A stretch of DNA of 64,000 bases from VRUE01 sp963729995 (lineage in GTDB: Bacteria > Actinomycetota > Thermoleophilia > Solirubrobacterales > 70-9), in assembly GCA_963729995.1 (NCBI GenBank), contig CAVSPF010000003.1, forward strand, positions 1,426,001 through 1,490,000, written 5' to 3'. The notes under the pieces were generated by a model that was not told the origin of the DNA, searched no databases, and worked only from the letters and a program-made list of their open reading frames with translations. The position numbers and the translations under genes were made by a program. The stretch's first letter is position 1. Every line of letters starts with the position of its first letter. This document shows, in pieces, positions 57,684 through 64,000 of the stretch.

Positions 57684-58645
57684 CAGCCCGCGCTCCGTTC
57701 CAATTCGATGCGGGCCATCGCCGCGGCGCCGATCATCCCGGCATCCTGCCCCAGCTCCGCGGCGACCACCGGCGTGCGGTTCATCGGGCGCAGCGCCCTC
57801 GCCTGCAGCTCGCTGCGAGCCGGCTCGAGCAGCAGGTCGCCGGCGGCGATCACCCCGCCGCCGACCACGATCACCTCTGGCTCGAAGATGTTGGCGAGGC
57901 TGGCCAGCGCGACGCCGAGTCGCTTCCCGACCAGGTCGAAGACCGCGATCGCCGTCTGATCGCCGCCGCGCGCGGCCTCGGTGACCGCCTTCCCGTCGAT
58001 CTCGCGGCCCTCGGCGCGCATCCTGCCCAGCGCCGAGTCGGGTTTGCGTTCGGACGCCTCGCGCCCCTCACGGCCAAGAGCGGTCCCGGACGCGAACGCC
58101 TCGACGCAGCCGCGGCCGGGGCAGTTGCCCTGGCAGCGTGGGCCGTCCATCTCGATCACCATGTGACCGAGCTCGGCGCCGGCGCCGGTTGCGCCGCGGT
58201 AGACCTCGCCGCCAAGGATCAGGCCGCCGCCGATCCCGGTGCCGACCGTCAGCATCACCACGTTCTCGGCCCCGCGCGCGGCACCGTAGAGGTGCTCGGC
58301 GAGCGCCGCGACGTTGGCGTCGTTGTCGACGAAGACGGGCAGGCCGGTGCGTTCGACGACGAGCTCGCGGATCGGCAGGTTCTCGATCGGCAGGTTGACC
58401 GCCGACACCGCGACGCCATTCTCGTGGTCGATCGTTGCGGGAATGCCCAGCCCGATGGTGCCAACCCCGGCCCTTGCCGCGCGCCCCTCTTCGACCTCGC
58501 GCACCAGCAGCTCCACCAACTCGTTCTCGGTCTGGCCGGTGGACCGCTCACGGCTCTCCCAGACGACCTTGGAATCGGGGTCGAGGACACCGAGGAGCAT
58601 CTTCGTCCCCCCCAGGTCGACGCCTATCGCTTCGGTCGAAGTCAT
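57683..58645 (-). CDS. ROK-family glucokinase
   Basis: A 320-residue ROK kinase. The ATP motif is IGVDLGGTKMLLGV, the sugar-binding and catalytic part includes VFVDNDANVAALAEHLYGAA, and the zinc motif GHMVIEMDGPRCQGNCPGRG continues with CVEAFASG. It phosphorylates glucose, likely with ATP or polyphosphate. No HTH is present, so it is an enzyme and not a NagC-type repressor. Confidence 0.9.
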   Translation of the reverse strand: MTSTEAIGVDLGGTKMLLGVLDPDSKVVWESRERSTGQTENELVELLVREVEEGRAARAGVGTIGLGIPATIDHENGVAVSAVNLPIENLPIRELVVERTGLPVFVDNDANVAALAEHLYGAARGAENVVMLTVGTGIGGGLILGGEVYRGATGAGAELGHMVIEMDGPRCQGNCPGRGCVEAFASGTALGREGREASERKPDSALGRMRAEGREIDGKAVTEAARGGDQTAIAVFDLVGKRLGVALASLANIFEPEVIVVGGGVIAAGDLLLEPARSELQARALRPMNRTPVVAAELGQDAGMIGAAAMARIELERSAG

Positions 58646-58692
58646 CGCTGTGGGCAGGCGACCGGGGGCATCGGCATGATTTCTAGCCCTTT

Positions 58693-59922
58693 ATGCCGAA
58701 CGATGATGAGCAGCAACCCTCCGGGGCGCCCAACTACAACGTCTACCGATCCCGAAGAGGCCTCCTTTCGCGGTTGCGAAAGTCCGACCTGCCGAACTTC
58801 GAGGACCGCAAGGGTCGACGGCCCCAGCCGCCGAAGCGCGGCGCCCCCGCCGGGCGAGAGCGCCGGCCGCAACCGCCGCGGCGCGGCGCCAGGCGGGCGT
58901 TGAAATGGCTCGGCCTGGCGGCGCTGGGCTGGATCCTGCTCAGCTTCCTCGCCTTCGCGGTCTCCGCCCAACTGCAGGCCTTCAAGCTCTCCGGCGAAGC
59001 GAAGTCCGCCCTGCACGGCAACCCCTTCCTGCTGCCGAGCGCGCAGACGATCCTGGTGCTCGGCACCGACGCCCGCCCGACCAACTCAAAGGAACCGGTA
59101 GGTGTCCCTTCGCAGCAGTGCTTCGAACAGCAGGCGCACGGCGACGCGCCCCATGGAAGCTGTTCGGTCGGCCAGTTCCGCGCCGACACCCTGATGCTGA
59201 TCCGGGCCGGCGGCGGCGCCTTCCGCAAACTCTCGATCCCGCGTGACAGCTACGCCGAAATCCCCGGCCAGGAAACGCAGAAAATCAACGCCGCGTTCGC
59301 CTTCGGCGGCGCCGCGCTGGAGATCAAGACGGTCGAACAGTTCCTGGGGATCAAGATCGACCACGTCGCGATCGTCGACTTCACCGGCTTCGAAAAGCTG
59401 ATCGACGCCGTCGGCGGCGTCGAAGTCAACGTCCCGCACAGGCTCTGCGCCGAAATCTCCGGCGGCGCCGGCCATGGCCAGGGCGGGATCACCCTGCGGC
59501 TGCACAGGGGGGAGAACACGCTGGACGGGCAGAAGGCCCTCGCCTACGCCCGCGTTCGCGAGGCAAGCGAATGCCCCGGCGCCGGCCCGAGCGCCTATTC
59601 GCTCGGCTACAGCGACTTCGACCGGGAGAAGGCCCAGCAGGCGGTCATCAGCGGCATCAAGAGCCGCCTCACCGACCCCCTCCGGCTCCCCTACAACTTC
59701 ATCATGGGCCCGATCATCGGCTGGGACGCGCCGAAGGCGTTCGTCAGCGACATGGGCTTCCTCACGATGCCGCAGCTGGTCCTGGCGGCGGCGATCGGGG
59801 GCAGCTCCAACGCCGACGTCCTCTGCGCGAGCGCCAACTCGGAATGCCCACAAGGCCCGGGCGGCAGCATCGAAGTGCCGGAATCGGAACGACGCCGCGC
59901 GGTGAAGCGCCTGCTTGGCTAA
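58693..59922 (+). CDS. LytR-CpsA-Psr (LCP) family cell-wall ligase
   Basis: A 409-residue membrane-anchored LCP protein. A basic Pro-rich cytoplasmic N-terminus precedes one membrane segment (LGLAALGWILLSFLAFAVSA, about 72-91). The LCP domain includes ILVLGTDARPTN, FRADTLMLIRAGG, KLSIPRDSYAEIPG, KLIDAVGGVEVNVPHRL and DFDREKAQQAVISG, with the arginines that bind the polyprenyl pyrophosphate. It would attach a glycopolymer to peptidoglycan. It is divergent from glucokinase. Confidence 0.9.
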   Translation: MPNDDEQQPSGAPNYNVYRSRRGLLSRLRKSDLPNFEDRKGRRPQPPKRGAPAGRERRPQPPRRGARRALKWLGLAALGWILLSFLAFAVSAQLQAFKLSGEAKSALHGNPFLLPSAQTILVLGTDARPTNSKEPVGVPSQQCFEQQAHGDAPHGSCSVGQFRADTLMLIRAGGGAFRKLSIPRDSYAEIPGQETQKINAAFAFGGAALEIKTVEQFLGIKIDHVAIVDFTGFEKLIDAVGGVEVNVPHRLCAEISGGAGHGQGGITLRLHRGENTLDGQKALAYARVREASECPGAGPSAYSLGYSDFDREKAQQAVISGIKSRLTDPLRLPYNFIMGPIIGWDAPKAFVSDMGFLTMPQLVLAAAIGGSSNADVLCASANSECPQGPGGSIEVPESERRRAVKRLLG

Positions 59923-59937
59923 CGCCTCCCTGGAGAT

Positions 59938-59983
59938 CGACTGATGACTTTATGACCCCATGGGGTCATAAAGTCATCAGTCG
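59938..59983. repeat. Perfect 46 bp palindrome between convergent genes
   Basis: Bases 59938-59960 and 59961-59983 are exact reverse complements with no loop. The core is CATAAAGTCATCAGTCG mirrored around CCCCATGGGG. It begins 15 bp after the LCP stop and its right arm includes the fmdB stop codon. There is no T-run. Confidence 0.9.
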
Positions 59984-60270
59984 CCGGCTGCTGCTGCCTT
60001 GGCCTTGGACTCGCCGGGCTTCGAGTCGGAGCCCTTCGACTCCTTGGACTCCTTCGCGCCCTCCGCCGCAGCCCCGCCGTTACCCGCCGTCTTCTTCCTG
60101 CCGTAGTCGGTCGTGTAGAAGCCGGAGCCCTTGAAGTGGACGGCGACCGGGTGCAGGACGCGCTCGGCGGGAGCGTCGCACTCCTGGCACTCGGCCAGCG
60201 GCTCGTCGCTCATCCTCTGGATCACGTCGAAGACGTGGCCGTTGGCGCATTTGTACTCGTAGATCGGCAT
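59977..60270 (-). CDS. FmdB-family zinc ribbon protein
   Basis: A 97-residue protein. The zinc ribbon reads IYEYKCANGHVFDVIQRMSD then ECQECDAPAERVLHP, the actinobacterial form with C-x3-H and C-x2-C. A conserved FKGSGFYTTDYGRKK follows, then a Lys/Ser/Ala-rich tail. FmdB was first linked to formamidase/amidase regulation; its general role is unclear. ATG 60270 fits the family; the frame is open to 60315. Confidence 0.88.
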   Translation of the reverse strand: MPIYEYKCANGHVFDVIQRMSDEPLAECQECDAPAERVLHPVAVHFKGSGFYTTDYGRKKTAGNGGAAAEGAKESKESKGSDSKPGESKAKAAAAGD

Positions 60271-60375
60271 ACCGCTGCCGATTATCGCAGCCGTCCGCGC
60301 GAAGGCCGGCCGCAAGAGCCCAAGCCGCCGCGCCCCCGACGCACCCGCGCTGCGGGCTCGCTATACGGTTCAGCG

Positions 60376-61764
60376 ATGACAACCGCTCCGGAGACTCGCC
60401 CCGACGAGGTCACGATGGAGGAGATCGTCGCGCTCTGCAAACGGCGCGGCTTCGTCTTCCCCTCCTCGGAGATCTACGGCGGCCTGGGCTCGACCTACGA
60501 CTACGGCCACTACGGCGTGCTGCTGAAGAACAACGTCAAAGCCGAGTGGTGGCGGGCGATGCTGCAGGAGCGCGACGACATCGTCGCGCTCGACTCGGCG
60601 ATCCTCCAGCACCCGCGAGTCTGGGAGGCGTCGGGCCATCTGGAGGGATTCACGGACCCGCTCGTCCAGTGCCTCGGCAAGTGCAAGAAGCGCTGGCGCG
60701 AGGACCACCTGCGCGAGGGCGTGGAAGCCGCAGGCGGCGACCCCGAGGCCGAGCTGCGCTGTCCCGAATGCGGCGGCGAGCTGTCCGAGCCGCGCCAGTT
60801 CAACCTGATGTTCGAGACCCATGTCGGACCGGTCGCCGACGAGGGCTCGGCCGTCTACCTGCGACCCGAGACCGCGCAGGGGATCTTCATCAACTTCAAG
60901 AACGTGCTCGGCTTCGCGCGCAAGAAGCCGCCCTTCGGGATCGCCCAGATCGGCAAGTCCTTCCGCAACGAGATAACACCCGGCAACTTCATCTTTCGCA
61001 CGCGGGAGTTCGAGCAGATGGAGATGGAGTTCTTCGTGCCGCCCGCCGACGCCCCGAGATGGCACCAGACGTGGATCGAGGCGCGCGAGCGTTGGTACAC
61101 CGAGCTGGGGATCCGCCCTGGCCTCCTACGCATCCGCCCCCACGAGGAGGAGGAGCTGGCCCATTACTCGTCGGCGACCAGCGACATCGAGTACCTGTTC
61201 CCGATCGGCTGGTCGGAGCTGGAGGGGATCGCCAACCGCGGTGACTTCGACCTCACCCAGCACGCCAGGTTCAGCGGCGAGAAGCTCGAGTACTTCGACC
61301 AGGGCACCAAGGAGCGCTACGTCCCCTACGTGATCGAGCCCGCTGCCGGCGCCGACCGCGCCGCCCTCGCCTTCCTGGTCGACGCCTATGACGTCGAGGA
61401 GGTCGAGGGACGCCAACGCACCGTGCTCCGCCTCCACCCGCGCCTGGCGCCGGTCAAGGTCGCCGTCCTCCCGCTGGTCTCCAAGGAGGGGATGCCGGAG
61501 AGGGCGCGTGAGATCTTCGAGGACCTGCGCCGCCGCATCCCCGCCGAGTTCGACGAGGGCGGCTCGATCGGCAAGCGCTACCGCCGCCAGGACGAGATCG
61601 GCACCCCCTGGGGCGTCACCGTCGACGGCCAGACGATGGAGGACGACACCGTCACCCTCCGCGACCGCGACACCCTCGAACAGGTCCGCGTCCCGATCGC
61701 CGGCCTCGCCGACGACCTCGCCACCCGCCTCGCGCAGCCCTGGCGCAGCCCGAAGCTGAGCTGA
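60376..61764 (+). CDS. glyS: Glycyl-tRNA synthetase (dimeric class II form)
   Basis: A 462-residue alpha2-type GlyRS. The start TMEEIVALCKRRGFVFPSSE and YGGLGSTYDYGHYGVLLKNN are typical, a zinc-like CPECGGELSEPRQFNLMF follows, then motif 2 SFRNEITPGNFIFRTREFEQ and QMEMEFFVPP, with an anticodon-binding domain at the end (APVKVAVLPLVSKEGMPERA). ATG 60376 follows TATACG by 8 bp, suggesting a very short leader. The frame upstream is open but unlike GlyRS. Confidence 0.95.
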   Translation: MTTAPETRPDEVTMEEIVALCKRRGFVFPSSEIYGGLGSTYDYGHYGVLLKNNVKAEWWRAMLQERDDIVALDSAILQHPRVWEASGHLEGFTDPLVQCLGKCKKRWREDHLREGVEAAGGDPEAELRCPECGGELSEPRQFNLMFETHVGPVADEGSAVYLRPETAQGIFINFKNVLGFARKKPPFGIAQIGKSFRNEITPGNFIFRTREFEQMEMEFFVPPADAPRWHQTWIEARERWYTELGIRPGLLRIRPHEEEELAHYSSATSDIEYLFPIGWSELEGIANRGDFDLTQHARFSGEKLEYFDQGTKERYVPYVIEPAAGADRAALAFLVDAYDVEEVEGRQRTVLRLHPRLAPVKVAVLPLVSKEGMPERAREIFEDLRRRIPAEFDEGGSIGKRYRRQDEIGTPWGVTVDGQTMEDDTVTLRDRDTLEQVRVPIAGLADDLATRLAQPWRSPKLS

Positions 61765-61839
61765 CTCCCCGCCTGGTCACGCTTCCCTCGCGCCGAACGG
61801 TTCCGGCTGAGAACGGACAGCGGCTCTATCCCGCGCGCC

Positions 61840-62343
61840 CTACTTGACTTCGAGAAGGTCGATCACGAAGACCAGCGTCGAGTTCGGGGCGATCGCCGGA
61901 GGGGCGCCGGCGGCGCCGTAGGCGAGGTTCGGCGGAACGATCAGCTCGCGGCGGCCACCGACCTTCATTCCCTGGACCCCCTTGTCCCAGCCGGGGATCA
62001 CCTGGCCGGCGCCAAGACGGAAGCTGAACGGTTCACCCCTGTCCCAGGAGGCGTCGAACTGCTTGCCGGTCTTGTAGTCGACCCCCACGTACTGGACCGT
62101 CACTTCGTTGCCGGCCTTGGCGACCGCTCCGGTCCCCTTTTCGAGTTCCTTGACCACGAGCTTCTTCGGCGGCGCGCCCTTCGGCACCTCGACCTTCGGC
62201 TTCGTCTTTCCGGCGGCGGGCGCAGTCGATGCGGTCGAGCCGGCGCTGCTCGATTCCGTCGAACCGGTCGAGGAACCGCCGCTCCCGCAACCCGCGATTG
62301 CGAGCGCCGCGCACAGCGAGATGGCCGTCATGAGCACCTTCAC
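61840..62343 (-). CDS. FKBP-type peptidylprolyl isomerase lipoprotein
   Basis: A 167-residue secreted lipoprotein. The signal and lipobox are MTAISLCAALAIAGCG, followed by a Ser/Thr/Gly linker and an FKBP domain (VTVQYVGVDYKTGKQFDASW, LGAGQVIPGWDKGVQGMKVG, RELIVPPNLAYGAAGAP, LVFVIDLLEV). It would assist folding of exported proteins. GTG 62343 (V-K-V-L before the signal) is favoured over the ATG at 62391. It is convergent with glyS. Confidence 0.9.
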   Translation of the reverse strand: MKVLMTAISLCAALAIAGCGSGGSSTGSTESSSAGSTASTAPAAGKTKPKVEVPKGAPPKKLVVKELEKGTGAVAKAGNEVTVQYVGVDYKTGKQFDASWDRGEPFSFRLGAGQVIPGWDKGVQGMKVGGRRELIVPPNLAYGAAGAPPAIAPNSTLVFVIDLLEVK

Positions 62344-62387
62344 GGCGCGTGATGCTAGCCGACTCCGGCCCATCTGGCGCCGGCCGC

Positions 62388-62756
62388 TCAACCCCTGCCC
62401 GAGATCAGGTCCCAGGCGCGGCGCAGCTTGTCGTGGCGGTCCTCCGGGACCATGTCGTCGGCCCCCACCTCCAGTGCACCCGGATCGGCACTCGGCTCGG
62501 GCAGCCGCTCGCCTGCGGCAGCATCGATCTTGAGCACGACACCTCGCTCATAGATCTCGTCGACTTCCTGTGCATCGACGAATCGGTGGCCCCCGGGCAG
62601 GACGCTGGTGTCGAGCACGATCCCGTCGAAGACGTCGACCTCCGGATCGGCCAAGAGGTGCTCGACCTTGCCGATCTCCTTCCCGTCGCTCGAGTACACC
62701 GGCACGCCCTTCTGAAGGGCGAGGTAGGAGCTCGGCTGGCCCAGGTCGACGGTCAT
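62388..62756 (-). CDS. PRC-barrel-like protein
   Basis: A 122-residue protein with a beta-barrel-like pattern at its start: QKGVPVYSSDGKEIGKVEHL, DGIVLDTSVLPGGHRFVDAQ and EIYERGVVLKIDAAAGERLP. PRC barrels occur in ribosome maturation and in photosynthetic reaction-centre proteins; stand-alone actinobacterial forms are uncharacterised. ATG 62756 is preferred to 62819. Confidence 0.75.
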   Translation of the reverse strand: MTVDLGQPSSYLALQKGVPVYSSDGKEIGKVEHLLADPEVDVFDGIVLDTSVLPGGHRFVDAQEVDEIYERGVVLKIDAAAGERLPEPSADPGALEVGADDMVPEDRHDKLRRAWDLISGRG

Positions 62757-62873
62757 CGCGGAACGAGCGTAACGAACGGCGCCATTGCGGTCAGCTGAAA
62801 CCGGCGACGGGGTGGCCACCGGTGCCGAGCGCTTGCCGGCCGCAAGGGCGCCTGGCTATGCTCGCTGGCGGGG

Positions 62874-64000
62874 ATGGAGCTGAACCTGGCGTCGATACTC
62901 ACCGTGAGCGCCGAGCGGGAGCCGCAGCGACCGGCAATCCGGCTTGGCGACGCTCGGCTGGCGTACGCGGATCTCGATCAGCGCAGCGCCCGCCTGGCGA
63001 CCCTGCTGCAACAGCGGGGCATCGGCCAGGGCGACCGGATCGGCGTGATGCTGCCCAACGTCCCGGAGTTCCCAGTCGCCTACTTCGGCGTGCTCCGTGC
63101 GGGCGGCATCGTCGTGCCGATGAACGTGCTGCTGAAGCGGCGCGAGATCGCCTTCTACCTCGAGGACTCCGGTGCGAAGTTGCTGCTCGCCTGGCATGGG
63201 TTCGCCGGGGAGGCGCAGGAGGGCGCCGCCGATGCCGGCGCCGAGCTGGTCACGGTCGAGCCCGAGGGCTTCGCCGCAACCCTGGAGGGACTCGCGCCCG
63301 CTCCCGGAGTCGCGGACACAGACGAGGACGACGTCGCAGTGATCCTCTACACCTCGGGAACCACCGGGAAGCCGAAGGGCGCAGAGCTCACCCACGCCAA
63401 TCTCTCCCGCAATGCCGAGATCTCCTCGCGCACGACCTGCGAGGTGGGTGCCGGCGACGTGGTTCTGGGCGCGCTCCCGCTCTTTCACTCCTTCGGCCAG
63501 ACGGTCGGCATGAACGCCTCGCTGCGGGTCGGCGCCTGCCTGACGCTGGTGCCGAAATTCGACCCCGGCGAAGCGCTGGAGACGATGCAGCGCGACAGGG
63601 TCACGCACTTCTACGGCGTGCCGACGATGTTTGGCGCGCTGCTGCACCACCCGCAGCGCGAGCGATTCGACACCTCGGCCCTGCGGACCTGCATCACCGG
63701 CGGGGCCTCGATGCCGGTCGAGGTCCTGCGTGGCTTTGAGGAGGCGTTCGGCTGCGTCGTGCTCGAGGGCTACGGGCTCTCGGAGACCTCGCCCGTGGCC
63801 AGCTCGAACCATCCAGACATGGAGCGCAAGCCGGGCTCGATCGGCACTCCGATCGAGGGTGTCGAGATGCGCGTCGTGGATGAGGACGACCACCCCGTGC
63901 CGCAGGGGGAGGTTGGCGAGATCGTCATCCGCGGCCACAACGTCATGAAGGGCTACTGGCAGCGGCCCGACGCCACCGCGGAGGCGATGCGCGGCGGCTG
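62874..64000 (+). CDS. Long-chain-fatty-acid-CoA ligase-like AMP-binding enzyme, 3' end outside window
   Basis: The first 375 codons of an ANL-family enzyme. The P-loop is VILYTSGTTGKPKGAELTHA, followed by LPLFHSFGQTVGMNASL, FYGVPTMFGALL, CITGGASMPVEVL, the motif LEGYGLSETSPV and GEVGEIVIRGHNVMKGYW. It activates a fatty or other carboxylic acid to its AMP ester and then CoA ester. The C-terminal hinge and lysine lie past the window end. It starts at ATG 62874 and is divergent from the PRC-barrel gene. Confidence 0.93.
   Translation, partial: MELNLASILTVSAEREPQRPAIRLGDARLAYADLDQRSARLATLLQQRGIGQGDRIGVMLPNVPEFPVAYFGVLRAGGIVVPMNVLLKRREIAFYLEDSGAKLLLAWHGFAGEAQEGAADAGAELVTVEPEGFAATLEGLAPAPGVADTDEDDVAVILYTSGTTGKPKGAELTHANLSRNAEISSRTTCEVGAGDVVLGALPLFHSFGQTVGMNASLRVGACLTLVPKFDPGEALETMQRDRVTHFYGVPTMFGALLHHPQRERFDTSALRTCITGGASMPVEVLRGFEEAFGCVVLEGYGLSETSPVASSNHPDMERKPGSIGTPIEGVEMRVVDEDDHPVPQGEVGEIVIRGHNVMKGYWQRPDATAEAMRGG

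Overview
The window is high-GC DNA from what looks like an actinobacterium. Gene content fits class Thermoleophilia / Solirubrobacterales best: TrpB2-type tryptophan synthase, a one-chain alpha2-type glycyl-tRNA synthetase, an IlvG-like enzyme close to the mycobacterial one, an FtsB-enolase pair, Mfd next to a SurA-like foldase, and many GTG/TTG or near-leaderless starts. The placement is an inference from protein resemblance; no rRNA lies in the window.

Region 1 (1-13.3 kb) is metabolic: a zinc alcohol dehydrogenase (cut by the window edge), a P-type ATPase, an alpha/beta hydrolase, glyoxalase I, a PII-ammonium transporter pair, CutA, a YadGH-like ABC exporter, TrpB2, an E1 alpha/beta dehydrogenase pair, and a flavin-binding protein divergent from a MocR regulator.

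Region 2 (14.5-21 kb) is accessory and decayed: a three-gene toxin-antitoxin-like cassette, a broken IS66 transposase, a RES-Xre toxin-antitoxin pair, a probable group II intron 3' end, a collagen-like gene cut by an IS3-type transposase fragment, a 5'-truncated DNA methyltransferase with a nuclease-like tail and an HNH remnant. It ends at initiator tRNA-fMet.

Region 3 (21-31.8 kb) holds Ppx, an unexplained hairpin-rich stretch that may be a structured RNA, an IlvG-like enzyme beside tRNA-Leu, an ECF sigma factor fused to an anti-sigma-like zinc motif, an R2-like ligand-binding oxidase, a degenerate rhomboid, a class I aldolase, a nuclease and small hypothetical proteins.

Region 4 (31.8-64 kb) is core housekeeping, mostly on the minus strand: membrane glycosyltransferase-like protein, FtsB, enolase, SurA-like foldase, Mfd, enoyl-CoA hydratase, Pth, L25, Prs, GlmU, HdeD-like, PucR regulator, DedA-PAP2 fusion, IspE, RsmA, TatD, MetG, RsmI, glucokinase, LCP protein, FmdB, GlyRS, FKBP, and an acyl-CoA synthetase cut by the window end.

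The most unusual signal is a set of dispersed hairpin elements. Three 114-120 bp elements (33772-33889, 47582-47701, 53642-53755) have different outer arm sequences but nearly the same nested geometry. A second family of about 40 bp repeats occurs at 7.36, 40.75 and 49.61 kb, with a weaker relative at 48.58 kb. There is also a perfect 46 bp palindrome at 59938-59983. Two genes (the MocR regulator and pth) appear to lack any ATG, GTG or TTG start.
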